A DNA stretch of 64,000 nucleotides from Plasmodium malariae (Eukaryota; Apicomplexa; Aconoidasida; Haemosporida; Plasmodiidae). Shown one piece after another: positions 39,830 through 54,033 of this stretch. The stretch spans positions 3,175,001 through 3,239,000 of the forward strand of contig NC_041786.1 of assembly GCF_900090045.1 (NCBI RefSeq), written 5' to 3'. The position numbers and the translations under genes are program-made. Numbering within the stretch: the stretch's first letter is position 1; the number at the start of each line of letters is the position of its first letter. The notes under the pieces were generated by a model. It saw nothing but the letters and a program-made list of their open reading frames with translations. It did no database searches and was not told where the DNA came from.

Positions 39830-40207
39830 CGGGATTTATCAGTTTTTTTTGGGATATTAAATACACATTACCCTATTCAGTCCTTCTGCAGTTATTAATT
39901 TTGTACAAAAATATGTATATACATAGATATATATGTATAAGTATTGATATATATCTACACATTTAAGTAAATTCTTAAAATTAGGCAAGTATCTGAAAAT
40001 GATCCATTAAAATATGAGAAGATAGGTGTTATTACTATTTGAAGAAGGTAAAATTACATGGTATTCGAATTCGTCAAACTTTTTTTAATAAAAATGAATG
40101 AATTAATAGAGAGAGTTTTATAAATAATAAAGTTTATCTCCATTTATGCAGAAACATTATATTACACATTTTGAATTTTGCACTTCGCGTTTTTCGTTTT
40201 ACTTTTT
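39830..40207. other. Short convergent spacer
   Basis: 378 bp between the 3' ends of bL20 (+) and the rotatin-like gene (-). It is A+T-rich and I see nothing distinct in it apart from a T-run at about 40198-40208. Confidence 0.7.
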
Positions 40208-43200
40208 TCAGGAGGCGTTAAAAAAGTTTATTGCATAATTGATGCTGTCAAAAATGTAATCAGTGTAGATTTTAATTTGTTCGCTATTATATTGTGAGTA
40301 ATTTGTATAATTCCGATTCTGTTCTTGAAAAGATGAAGAAAAAAATTTTCTGAGAGAAAAATGAAATTCATTTTGAAGTATTGAGGAACATAGGTTATTT
40401 ACTTGATAATTATAATTTTTAGGTGTGTTAAAAAAAAAGTAAAAGCAAAGTTTTTCCTTGTGTAAGTCATCCCACTTTTGTAGCGTAATTTTTTTTTTTT
40501 TTCGCTCAAACTCAGAGTGAAGAAAATTTGGATTGTCTTTTTTTTTGTTTTTATTAAGAAACATGTCGGCATTTTTTTCAGTGGAAATGGTTTCTGTGAT
40601 AGCATCAGTGCTAAAGGAACCACTTGCTTCCTTTTGTTGACTTGTATCAATATTGAGTAGTTTCGCTTTTTTTTTATTTTTAATTAACCGTACATAATTT
40701 ACAAGAAATACATCATACTTAAAAAATGTTTTATGAAAAAAATAGAATTCCTTTATATAAATGCATAAATAGAATTTATGTAATATGTGTATATTAATCA
40801 TTAAAGGGTGTAGAAATATGGTGTACTTTATTAATTTTATTAGTTGTTCCAAATGCTTCAACTCGTTTTTTATTTTTTTGTACAAGTTTTTAAATTGTAC
40901 CGATAAATTATCCTTCTCCTTATTATGGTGAAGTGTTATATATTTATTTACGTCATTCGTATTTAGTATTTTAATAATATCTGTAACTATTACTAACAAT
41001 TCAGCATACAAGTAGAAATATTTTTTTGTGTGTCTATTTTCGTTTTCATTTTCATTTTTGTTCTTTTCCAATTTATTTAATGTTATATTACTTTTGATAC
41101 TTTCTTCATTATTGAAACTTTTAAAGTGTTCATATATTTCGTTGAGTACATAAATAAATACGAAATAAATATTTATATCGCTAGATATGCACAATATACA
41201 CCTTTTAAAGGAATTTTTGTTTTTTAGTAGTAATAAATACAAATGTAAAATAGAGAATTTTATTAGTATTAAAACTTCTTTATTTTTTTTTGTTTTATTA
41301 CTCGACATAAATATTAAGTTAAACCATATGTTATCATTCTTATCAAAATTAAATAATAAGCTTATTAGTCTTTCATCAAAAAAGGAGTTGAGAAAACAAG
41401 AATTAAAAAAAATAATTATATAGTAGATAAGTAAAAGACACGTATCTTTTTTTTTTAGATATTTAATTAGTGTGGTTGCTAATTTTAATATTTCGTTTTT
41501 ATTATTATCTATAAATATTACTTGATAACTCAGTAATTGTAATATTAATATAATTACGTGATTTTTTCTTTCAATTTCCAATTTTCCTTTATTCACGTTG
41601 TTGTCTAAATTATCTATAATATAGTTAATCAGAAAACTTAAAAATTTGCTTTTATTAAATTGTTCACTTAATTTTTTAACACACTCAAAATAGGTAATTC
41701 CTTCTTTTTGTTCCTTTTTATTATTACATTTTAAATTACTAATAACATACTGTTTTAAACTTCCCCCGTCTTTTGTAATTTCACCTTCTTCTATCAGATG
41801 GAGTGTATTTTGATATAATGAAAAATCAAAGAAGTATGAATTCAAAATGCTTAAATAAAAGTTTAAAATAGTTATACAAATGTATGAGCCTTTTTTATTA
41901 TTAATTAATTCTTTGAAATATGTGTTAAGTATATCTAAACAATTAAGGGTATTAGAGCAAAATTTATAAAAAGTTAAAACGTCATATAATATAAAACAGC
42001 ATATGAAATTAAAGAAATAATCTATGTAAATATATGAGAAGTAACCAATTTCTTTACCAAAATTAGTTAAAGATTTTTCATCAAAAAAGTTGATTTTACC
42101 TTTAAAATAATTGTTTATGTAAAAATTGAATGCACTGTAAATGCATTCGACAATATTTTTGTTCGTAAAATAGGAAAACTTTTGTAAAAGGACTGAAATA
42201 TATTTATATTTAAAAATTAATGAAGAAATATTGTTACATGTTTGTATTATTCTGAAGCAATTTATAGTATACAGAAATAGCAATTTCTTATACCGCTTGA
42301 TTTTTTCAATTAAATTTGTTATTACATATAGGTTCATTTCTGTTATGTCCGTACTTTCCTTATTTATACCGTTCGGTTCGATATTACATGCAGCGGAAAT
42401 ACTGTTTGGATTGAGACTTTGTTCTTCGCCTTCTTCAGCTTCGGAGTTTGCTTTCCCCTTCATTTCAGTCCCCTTTTTTTCTGTATCTTTTTTTTCTACT
42501 ATTTTTATACATGCCTTTCCAATAGAAGTTTTGTCTGTCCACTTCTTCCCCTTTATCGCTGCTTCACGCTTCCTTTTCCCTTCTTCTCTTATCTTTGATA
42601 GAGCTTCTTCTGCACGTGAGTACTTGGAATTTTTGATAGGAGTGAATTTGCTTTTTTTTGTATTAATATTTTCAGTGAGCTCATTTTTATCATTTTGTGG
42701 AACAACATACTGTAAAGGATTGTCTCCTGGTAACTTTCGTAAAAATCGATTTAACCCATTTTTCGACCGAACGACTGATAACTTTTTTTTTTTTAAATTA
42801 TTATTCTTCATGAATTCAGAATATATCATCTGAATGTTTAAAAAATCCGATGTAAATAAGATTGTAAAATGTTCCAGAATATGTCTAACTATTTGCATTA
42901 AAATATTTTCTTTTATTTCATAGTTGGATGAGTAATAATCATAAAAAAATAAGAGAAAAAATAATAAAATATTGGTTGTTATTTTGTTTAGAAATAATTT
43001 ATTATTGTTCTTGTGATCCAAATGAAAATTTTCTATGCTATAATTCGTTTTTATCGCCTCTTCATAATCATTTACTGTATGAGGAAAAGAGCTATTTTTT
43101 TTTTTATTTTCCTTTTTAAGATTATATTTATTATTATTTATTATGTATAAAATAAGTAAATAAATATTATTGTTATGAAAAATATTATGAACTACAGTGC

Positions 43201-46200
43201 TTTTAATATCTTGATCTACATAATATTCTAAATTTTTATTCCAGTTTTGTTTTTTCATATTTATTAGCGTGTCATAATAAACACCTATAGACGTATCATC
43301 TATATATAGGGTATTTTCCTCGTAAAACGTATCTTTACTTGTGTTACTAATATATATAATGTTTTGAAAAAAGGATGGAAATGCAAGTACATTTTTTATT
43401 TGCGTAAAAAATATATTATAAAGATCATTTAAGTATATATAAATATGGGAAACGAATATATACAACAAATTATGGATCATCATTTCATTTTTTTTTTTCT
43501 TTCTGTTTACTTGTTGTTTATTTTTTAAAACATACTTTAAGTATTCCTGTATCATTTCATTAAATTCGTTATAAAATTTTTCATTTTTTGTAAGAATAAG
43601 TGATAAGAAGTTTTTGTCTTTAAAACACATGCTAACAATTAGTATGTAATAATAGATCTTATCGTATATACACTCCAAATTTTTTTTTCTTCTTTTTTCT
43701 ATTAAAAAACAGTTAAGGAAATTGTTCAAATAGAAGTGATTGTCTTGTGTCATATTTTTCATAAAAATGGAATTTTTGTTTGTGCTATATGTTATAGCAA
43801 AATTATCATCATCCTTGTTATATCTTCTTCTCATGGAGAGTACTTTTTTTTCTTCTTCTGTCATCATGTAATCATTATTGCATTCTTTTTTTATGATGAT
43901 GCACTTTTCTTGTCCATCAATAGTTGAATTGTACATGTTGCTATTAAAGCTTTTCGAATGGTTACTTTGGCTATTATCAAAATTATTACAATAGGTCCCA
44001 TGTTCCTTCCTAACACCTGCATTTTTGCACTCGCTATTTTCAATATACGTTGAATCTGTTTGATGCTTATAAGCATATATTTCATACTTTTGCAAATTAT
44101 TCATACCTTCACTTTCATTACAAAATAATAATTTTATAAATATTTTTATAAAATACTTTTCTAATAGCTTGGCTTCTTTCAAAATGGAGAAGTTAATGTA
44201 TATATTTTTTTTACTCAAGAAATAGAAAATACGTTCACATAAAATAATAATATTGTCCTTTTCCTTCCTTTCACAACTTTTTTCTTTTTTAGAGACTCTG
44301 TTATCGCAATTATTTAGTGAAAAGAAAAAGGGGAAATTGTCTAAGGTAAAGCTTAAAAATAGTATAATTGATAAAAACAAAATTTTTGTTTCTTCGCAGT
44401 TCGGGCAATACAGGTCTATCATATATACGTAATTCGAGTTTAACACACTGTTATTATTGCTGAAGTTGTAGCTGTGGCTGCTTACACTGCTTCGATCGCA
44501 TTCATGAGGATTTGCACTTTCGTCCTCCTCTGCGCATGTATCTGCCTTGCATCTTTTGAACTTATTTATTGTGTATTCATAAAATAGTTTACAATAATTT
44601 TTATAAATATCCTCTTCTTTTAAAATATAGTTGTGTTTATTTATATCATTTTTTATCTCTTTATTTGTACAATCATTTTTTTCAATATTCCCCTGTATAT
44701 TATTTATATGTACGGTACTAGTATCCTCTTTTGACATTTGTATGTTCTGCATATATATTGTATATTTTAGTATGATAAAATAAATCCTTTTTAAAAATTT
44801 GCATATTTCCTTATCCGCCTTGTAGTATTTAAAAAAGTACACTAAAATTGGCTGCTTAGAGTGATACAAATTCCTTATATTTTCTTTCGAATTTTCTTTG
44901 GAAATTTCAAATTTTAGAACTTGGAGAATGTATTTGAAAAGAAATAGTAACAGCTGAATATACAAACATTCAACAATTATATCGTTATATATATTACAGA
45001 AACTTGTTAATATTTTCATATATCTATTTAAAAAGATGTGTTTAAACATATATAATGTTTTTACATTATTATTATCTGAGATACCCATGATTTGGGTATT
45101 TTCTAATTCTATATTTATAACACGACTGTTGCTGTTATCACTGCTTCTACTACTAGTCCTATTCATTTTTTTTTTTTCTTTTTTGACGTTTTTTTCTGCA
45201 GATGTATGCTCATCCTTTTCTTGGATCTTCCTCCGTTCATCAGCTTCTTTCTTAATGTTATCAGTGAAAAGTTTATAATCATAATGTGTTAGTATATTAA
45301 AATTTATATTTGAAATATGGTTATTTATTGTGTACAAGTTCATAAAGCAGCCTTTTTTCATAATTACATGTAACATGCACATAACATTTTTTAAAAAATA
45401 TATATCTAATTTAAGATATTCTTTCTCGTGATTTTGAAAAGTAACATTTTCTATATTTATGGTTTTTTCAAATTCATATACATTTACTATGTTAGAATAA
45501 ATGCCGCTATTTTTGTTTATTTGATTCTTCTTTTTTTTGATTATTCTTTTCGTATATTTAGAAATTATGAAGAAGAGAAAATTAATCAAGGTAGATAAGT
45601 TTTTATTTTTGTCTTTTAGTTTTCTATTTTTCTGCTCCTCTTCCTTTAGCATGATAGGGTTTTTGCTTTCTTCCGATTCGTTCAGGTTAAAATTTATATC
45701 CTGATCATAATTTACACTTTTATAAAAATTCACATCCTGGTCATAATTGGCACCATTAGAAAAATTCATATCTTTGTTATAATATACACCTTTAGAAAAT
45801 TGCATGTCCTGGTCATAATTATTATAACAGCTGTACTTCATTTTGAGGTAATAATTATCTAGTTTTATAAAATTATATATGAGGTTCAAGCAAAAGCTAG
45901 AAATTTTGTTTTTTAAAGTAGATGTAGCAACTGAAATGTATAGAAGCTTGTAAATAAATAGAGACAAGTCTATATCCTTGTTTAATTCACTAATTTTATA
46001 CTTAACACATTCGTTTTTTTGCAATATTAAATCAATATATAAACATATATCAATCACGTTTAGAAAATGCTCTAGTAATATTAGGTTTTTGTGAATTTTG
46101 GTATGTTCATTATTTGCACTGTTTTCTTGCTTGGAACTTAGCATTAATTGATTGTACGTAAAAAATAGTAACTTATGAACATAGGAAAAAATAGTATTAT

Positions 46201-49200
46201 AAACAAAGTTTATTATATACACTATTTCATTGTAATCATTTTCAAAAAGGCAATAAATTTGCTTGGCTTGATGGTCCTCTCTATTGAAAATAACATTATT
46301 GTGTATTCTTTTTTTTTCTTTTCTTCTATCATAATTTTTATCCCTTTTTTGCGAATGTTTTTTCTCAGTACTTATATAATTAGAATGATCTGCATTTTGA
46401 TCTTCTTCCTTATTGCTTTGAGAACTATTTTCTGTATACAAGAACTGCATATAACAATTATTTAGGAAGGAAAATAGATTATTCAAATTATAGATGTACG
46501 TGAAATTCATTTCGTCATCTAGACAATCATTTATAGGTGGTAGCTGTTTTAATTGCAATAACAAATTAGTAATATAGGGGGAATAATCTGTTTGTGATAT
46601 GCTCTTTCTGTCAACTTTTATATTTAAGAAAAGAAAAGAATATATATTTGTAGTTGTGAAAAAAGGAGTATCTAAATTTTCTTTGCATTTATTTCTTCCT
46701 TTTAAAATAATGGGAAGATTAATGTGATAAGATATGCTTCCATTATTTAGTGACGTATAATTCAAATTTTTTGTTAAATAGTAATATTTATTAATGAACA
46801 GAAAGAAAGACCTAAATATGTTACTGTTATTATAATTTCCAAAAAAGCACATCTGTTTTTCTTTATTATTCACATTTGAATCATGAAATGTGTGCAAATA
46901 AGAATATTTTGTAGAAAAAAAAAAGAAAGATCTTAATTTTTTGATATTTAATAAAAAATTATTTGGTTGCAGTGTTTTATATAACCAAAAAGGAATAAAA
47001 TATATTATTTTATGTTCTATATGAAATGATATTTTATTTAAATTATCAAACGAATTTTCTGTATCATGTTCTATATATTTATTTTTATTCCTGTGTAAAT
47101 TAAAAAAATTAGTACTATACTTTTTCAGCGCCCAATGTGTTTTCATATAATTATCATTACTAAAATTATTTGTAGTATTTTCTTCTTTGTTATCTATATA
47201 ATACTTTTTCATATGTTCTATCTTTATTTCATCAATTATAGAATATTCTAAACTAATTGAACTAGGATTTTGCTCAGAATCCATATTTCGATTTAACAAA
47301 AATGAGGTATCTTCTTCTGTGTTTTCTTTTTTCTTTCTCTTTTTTCTACTTATTTTATGTTCTAATAGTAGATATGGTTCTAAAAATATTCTGTATTTAT
47401 TTAGCAGTAATATGTTCTGGTCAAATATTAGGTAAAAGCTTAAGCTAATAGCTAATGCTTTAACAATTTCATTCTCATAGAAAAAAAAACAATACAAATG
47501 CGATAGGAAGAAGTATTTTTCCTTGTATATCCTTTTACATATTTTGCTATTTCTATAATTTGTAATGAGAAGTAGAATAATTATTTTTAACACGTAAGCA
47601 AATGAATCGATATTACTTAACTTCGTTTGTTCTTTAATTAGAATCTCTTTTATCAATTTTAAGTATAAATGGAAAATTTTCTCATAAATGGAAAAGATTA
47701 TACTATTCTTCATTTCTTCCTCTTTTCTTCCTTCTTTCACTTCTTTCACTTCTTTCACTTCTTTTTCTTTTTCTTTTTCTTCTTCTTCGTCTTCGTCTTC
47801 GCCTTCGCCTTCCACTTCTTTTCCTTCTGCTTCCTCTCTTTTTTCTTCCCCTTGTGAGGTTCTATATTTGCTGTATTGAACATTTCTTCTTAAAATTACG
47901 GATATAATACGATTAAAAAGTTGTGAAGGAAATTCCTCCTTATTAATATCTATATTTGTTAATGACGTTAACAAAACTGTTTCATCGTTCACAACTTGAT
48001 TAAGCAAAAAGTCGCTTATATAAAGATTTATAATATTTGTGTTAAAGTTCAAGTCACTTGAATATTTAAATGTATTATAAGTTTTACTGTGACTGTCTGT
48101 CGTATCCTGTACTTTCCTATTTATATCGCTTTTATAGGTTTGTTCTGGTAGCTTACTACTTATATGTCCTTTATCTCTTAAAAGGTCATGCCCCTTTTTG
48201 CAATTATCAATTTCTGTATTCCCGGTAGAACGTAATGTTACAGATTTATTTGATTCATCCTTTAACTTTATTTTGCTGAATTTTATTTTGAATTGGTGAT
48301 ACATTTTCCACATAATTTTAAGCGAAAATGTTCTGCTTTTCTTTTTTCGCTGAAATAGGAAAAAGTATAAATTATGCACATTTAAGAAAACGTTTTGATA
48401 AAAATAGATGTTATTAATGACTTGTTCCGTAGTATATTCGTTTTTCTCATTAGTTTGGTTAAAAAATGGGGAAAAATAATTTTCATACAAAAAACTGAAA
48501 GAACTGTAAACTGTTTGTTCAAATATTATTATGTATTTCTTCTTGATGAAATGTAAAAGAAGTAACACCTTTGTAAATATTTTAATATTTGATAAGAGGA
48601 CTTTTTTCTCATTGATATCTTTATGTTTTAATAATTCAAACATGGTAGATATTTTTTTTTTTATATTTTCTAATATAAAAAATGTATAATAATCTCTTAA
48701 TTCCTTTTTACTATATATACATATTTCATATATCACGTCAACAAATTCGCTTAACTGAAAGGGGGATATGAACTTGTCTGAGGGGTAATTTTTTGTTTCA
48801 TTAATATTACGATATGATTCGTTGAACATAAGAATGGAATTATTTGAATTAATTCTTTTCCTTGGATGTATTTTATTATTAGAACTATTTAAATCATTGT
48901 TTGCGCTATATTCATTATATTTGATAGTTGGGTTGCAATTTGTCCATTTCATCTCATCATGGTTATCAAATTGTACCTCTTCTTCTTTACAATTCTGATG
49001 ATACTTATTAGTATGTTCTGTTTCTATATTGGTAAAGGCATTTTTCCTAAAATGCTCTTCTCTTCTTTTGATGAAACTTTTTTCATTAAAGAGTAAGGCA
49101 TCTTGTGTAGTCTCTACATAAGGTGTAAGTAATTCAAGTGGGACCTCACCATCGTGGTCCCCCATTTTACACTTGTAATTATTACCATGACTATATTCTT

Positions 49201-52200
49201 TTCTTCCATTATTTTCAACAAGCTTTTCATTTATGCCATTGTTATTCATGGTTGTATAAGCATAGCAAGTACTACTATAGTTAATCGTTTTTTCCGTATT
49301 TTCTTTTCTCTTTGTATTCATAGAACCGATTGTGTTCTCAGTAATCTTGTCGTAAAGGTGAGTCGGACTTTTCTTTTCTTTGCACAAATTCACTTCGTTA
49401 TTATATGTGGTCATGTGATTAAAACTTTTTGGATAGCTATTACATAATTTATTATCTTCTTCCTTAAGAAAAATCGTTCTTTCATGATTTATGTTAAAAA
49501 CAAAATTAAAAAAAAAATATATTATTTCATTATTGTAACTATATATTACGGAAATAATATTATGCAATAGGAGAAGAAAATTTTTAAATAATTCAATAAA
49601 TTCTGAATTTTTTACTACGTTCTTCTTATTTTCCGAAGGGTAATCAAATGTTAATATGTTCATCTTATTATTGCAATGTTTTAGTTTATCAACAATAAAT
49701 TGATACATAGAATTGTCTTGCTTATATGGAGTTATATAACTGGAGAAATTATTATATTCAGAAGATATCAAAAGAAAGCTATTAAATAACATATTTAAGT
49801 TATTTTCAATTATCACATTTGTTATACTCTGAATAAAGTTGAAGCAAAAATTGACATTCTTCTTTTGCTTCTCATTATGTTTAAAAGATTCATCCATTTG
49901 AAAAGTGCTCCATTGTTTGTTGTCGTTTCCTATTTTTTGCAGTAGTACGGGCCAAAATTTTTTTATACTGTCTTCTTTAAAACTTTTATTTCTGTGTTCA
50001 ACATTTATTGATTGTAATCTATTTAGAGAGTTGTAACATTTAAGAGTCTCATGTGCTTCTGCTTCTTTCAATGATTCAGCAAAGGCAGAACTTGAGTTGT
50101 TATTACTGAATGATCCATCACTGTCGTAGGAACAGCTGTTGGCACACATCATGCATGAAGAATAATATTTTTCTAAAAACGTATTTAGTGTTGAATAGCT
50201 AGTTGATAAGAAAAAAAAAAAATGGAAAATATTGTTGCTAGTGTTTATGAAGGTGAAAATGTCTAATTGGTTGTTACTGCTTAGTTTGTTGTTGCTTGGA
50301 ATGTTACTGCTTAGTTTGTTGTTGCTTGGAGTGTTACTGATTAGTTTGTTGTTGCTTGGATTGTTACTGCTTAGTTTGTTGTTGCTTAGCTCGTTACTTC
50401 TTAGGTTGTGCTGATTTTCATCTTCATAGTCTGAATTAGTGTTATAAATGAAAAAGAGATTCGACAATGAATAGTAATATAACAGGAAATCATTGTACTC
50501 TTTGTAAATTTGATGATCATAAAAAAAAAAGAAAATTTTGAAAAAATACAAAATTTCTATATAGTGCGTATTTAAGTGAATATCAAACAGAAAAAATTTA
50601 AACATATTAACTAATTTAATTTTTATTTTTTTCATTAGAATAAATGAAACAGGAGTGTAATTAATATAAAGACAAGTTATTTTTAATATTTCTATTTGTT
50701 TTGAGTTGTATTTATAGGTATATCTATGAGAATCACTGAGAAAAATATCAATACTTTCAAATTGATTTTTCTTTAAATCAATGGATAAGAATGAAGAGGA
50801 AGAAGAGATATTATTCACATCGTCTATTGCTATGTTTGAAGCAATATAACTACTGCCTGCTTTATCATCTTTTTTTGTTTTTTTATTAAGACAAACATTA
50901 AAATTACTCTCTTCAATGAAGTCAATCATAATTTTTAAATGATCATCAATAATTTTTTCTGTTTCATTAAAATAGTGAATTATTATGTTATGCAGAAAAT
51001 CATATATAACTGTGAAGTTTTCTATGTGAAAATTGAGAGTAGAGCAGTTTTGATTTATTCTATTAATTTTCAAATAGGAAATCTTCAATATTTCTAACAT
51101 AAAAAGAATTAGGACTTTGAAAAAATATATGCAATTATTTTTCGTTATGAATAAATAATGATACATATCATTTTGGTTTAGTTCTAAAATTGCGTTTTTT
51201 CCTGTTGCGTTGAGTAACTTCTTCACATTTTTATTATAATAAAATGAATTTATGTTGTTTATTAATTGAATATTATTTTGTTTTCTTTTACTGGGAAATT
51301 CGTGCTTGTCTTGTACATGCATGGGATGATTAATAACCGCAGTTATAGCATTTGATTCATTATTATTTTTATTTTTGCAGAGAAAAAGTAAATAGAAAAG
51401 ATTTTGATTTAGCTGGAAAAAATAATTATTTATATATATATTGCATATGCTATTACAAAGGCATGCTCCTCTTTTATTTAAATTTATATATAGACTATAT
51501 ATCATGATAAATATAATATACGACAAATTGTTCAGAATATTGTTTATATGATTAAAGTCATTTTCTATTTGTTTATTCTCCATATAAGTTGTATAGATAT
51601 AATGAATATTATAACTGAGAGTATATAAAAATTTATAATTAAACAACAATATATCTTTATTAAAAATGTATATATACTCATTCAAAATTTTGTTAACCTC
51701 TTTATTCATGTATATTAGGTCATCTACACTAATTTTTTTTTTTATTATGTTTATTCCTAGCAATTCAAAATAGTTGAACTTCATCTGCATATAGAAATGT
51801 AGTAGTTTCGTTTTGTTAATATAATTGGCGATTTTGTACGATATGTTTTTGTTATATATGTAATTTCTATTTAGATACTCTGAATAACAATCTAACGTAT
51901 TTGCTTTTTCTTCGTTTTTTTCATCATATTTTTTGGAGGATTTGTGCTCACTTTTGTTTGGTTGTTGCTCTCCAACTTTGAGCTTCGATTTTTCACATAA
52001 CTCTCCTGTTCCTCTTATATCATTTATATCATTAAAATTTTTTTTGAACACATCAAAACAGTCGAAGAAATTATATAAATAAAAAAATGTGTAATTATTT
52101 AATAGTTGTAAATAGTTACTTCCCCTACTATCAGCTTCATCAATAAGAAGAGAAGGTATAGATGATGGTTTATAGTTAAGGCAGTCATATTCTTCTTTTA

Positions 52201-54033
52201 TTTTATTAGCTTTATGTCTTTTATAATTTAATAACAGATAGATGGATTTTTCATTTACTTTATTTTTAACAAAATATAAGGAGTTATAATATGCAAAATC
52301 ATCGCTTTTTAAATAATTATTTTTCGTAAAAATATTTATATAGTTGTTCTTTTTCATTATTTGATTTATATTTAACAGATCTTTTTCACAAATTTTGTTG
52401 TATGTGCTAGTACAAGATGATGTTGTTCTACTGTTACTTAGGTTCTCTTTTTCTTTTTCAGGGAATAAATAGTTTGTGGATTGAAAATTTTGTGCTTCCT
52501 CCAACATGGACTCCTTTGTTGAACTAGCATTTTTATTTTCCTCATCTTTTATATTCAAATTGTTTTCACAAATAAGGTTTTTATTTGAATTATTTGTTTT
52601 TTTCTTATATTTGTTGTTGTTCTTTTCATTAATTTTACTAAGCACAACTTTTTCATTTGACAAGTTTTTTTTTTTGTTACTTAAATTTTTATAATTTGCA
52701 CCTGCATCATTTTCGTAAGCAAGTGTATTATTTTCTACATTTATTTTGGATATGTGTCCATTACTATTATATTTTAAAATATCATCATTTTTGTCACAAG
52801 AATATAAACGAATTAACTCGTTAAGAATTTTAATAACTTCATTGAATTCGTTGATGTTATTTTCTGCTATAGATTTTTCATAATTTTGGGGGCATAAGTC
52901 ATCACCTTTTATAACGTTTAACGTTTTTGAACTGCTGCTGGATTTGTATTTTTCTTCATTATTTTTGAAATGAGCTAAAAACTCTTTGAGGAATTTATAT
53001 ATATCTAACTCTTCAAATTTTACTTTTATTTCGTCGTCTTTCTACGTTTTGGCGTTAGCATATATAAGGGGTGGAAATAAAATCACGTGAAGATTGTGTG
53101 GCATTAATGCGTGTACAAAGGAGTATGCATTTATATGTATATGCTCATGTATGCATGTATGTATATATGTTTACACGAATTTATGTATGTATGTATGTAT
53201 GTATGTATGTATGCTTGCATGAATATATGTAGGTATATCTATTTATATGAACATTTTAAATCAGTTAAAAAGTACAAGAATAATGCAGTGAGGTGGTAAA
53301 CGTTATGCCTACATAAGTTAGATTAAATGAATGGAATAGAGGAGATTGAAATTATAACATAGATATAATATATGGACCTTATATGTGTACCAAAGCATGA
53401 AAAATATTGTAAATAAAAGAAATAATTAGTATGAATTTCATAAAAAAAAAAATAAATTATAATAGTCATTAATTAATATAAAACTTCTCAACAATTAGGA
53501 TTATGCATATATATAAATATATGTCCATATGCACATGTGTATTTTTTTTTATCTATTACTTTTGTAATGTTGAGAACAAATGATAGTACGTCTATTAAAT
53601 TTTTGAGAGGAATTAACGAATTTCTATCGTTAATATAGTGAAGAATTATATAAAAAAAAAAATTTCTTTTTTTAAAATCTGTTTCATCTATTAAATTTTT
53701 TTGGTATTTTTGCATTAACATTATTACTGATCTGTCTCTAATGTCACCTATATGATGCCCTAAAAAAAAAACAATCCAAAAAATTATTGTTATATTTTCG
53801 TTTTGTATGGAGTATTATAATTTTTCAATGAAATAGCTTTAAGTAAAGAACTTTAATAATTAGTTTAATCATTTGTTTACTTTTTTTCTTTTTTTTTTTT
53901 TTTTTAATTTTAGCATCTTTCCCCACTCTCATTTTTTGTTATTTTACTATGTTCTATTTTTGTCTTAAAATTAAGAAGGTTTTAATATAATACCTATTTT
54001 CTGTATGAGGTTGCTTAGGTTCTCATCATTCAT
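40208..54033 (-). CDS. Giant rotatin-like protein, about 4357 aa (3 exons)
   Basis: Exon 1 is 54033-53994, exon 2 is 53759-53560 and exon 3 is 53041-40208; phases 1 and 0 match, giving about 4357 aa. The N-terminus is the informative part: LSNLIQKIGHHIGDIRDRSVIML and the helices after it, with a second helical block near residues 85-100 and 145-165, closely resemble the N-terminal domain of rotatin/Ana3, a centriole and basal-body protein of animals and other ciliates-bearing eukaryotes. The rest is mostly alpha-helical, Leu/Ile/Asn-rich, broken by low-complexity loops including a Ser-Asn-Asn-Lys-Leu repeat (50262-50405), an acidic EEEDE patch (about 47760-47815) and a 15-residue repeat with YDQD/NF (about 45690-45830). 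No ATG occurs in exon 3 before several hundred bases, so the upstream exons are needed. If truly rotatin, it should act in male-gamete basal bodies. The alternative is a Plasmodium-specific helical-repeat protein. Confidence 0.75.
50262..50405 (-). repeat. 30-bp coding repeat in the giant gene
   Basis: About five copies of a 30-bp unit encode a ten-residue repeat of the type Ser-Asn-Asn-Lys-Leu-Ser/Ile-Ser-Asn-x-Pro. Copies differ by few substitutions, which suggests recent expansion by slippage. It sits in a loop of the rotatin-like protein about 770-810 residues from its start. Confidence 0.85.

Noticed and set aside
42231..42833. 200-aa plus-strand ORF opposite the giant gene
   Set aside because: It is a mirror of a long real coding exon; composition (Phe/Ser-rich) is that expected from the antisense of Lys/Glu-rich codons.
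52661..52680. Apparent frameshift at a poly(A) tract near the start of the giant ORF
   Set aside because: Counting positions gives 11 A in the tract; the frame from the exon 3 acceptor at 53041 to the stop at 40208 is continuous. The ORF caller only began at 52663 because no ATG, GTG or TTG lies earlier in that frame.
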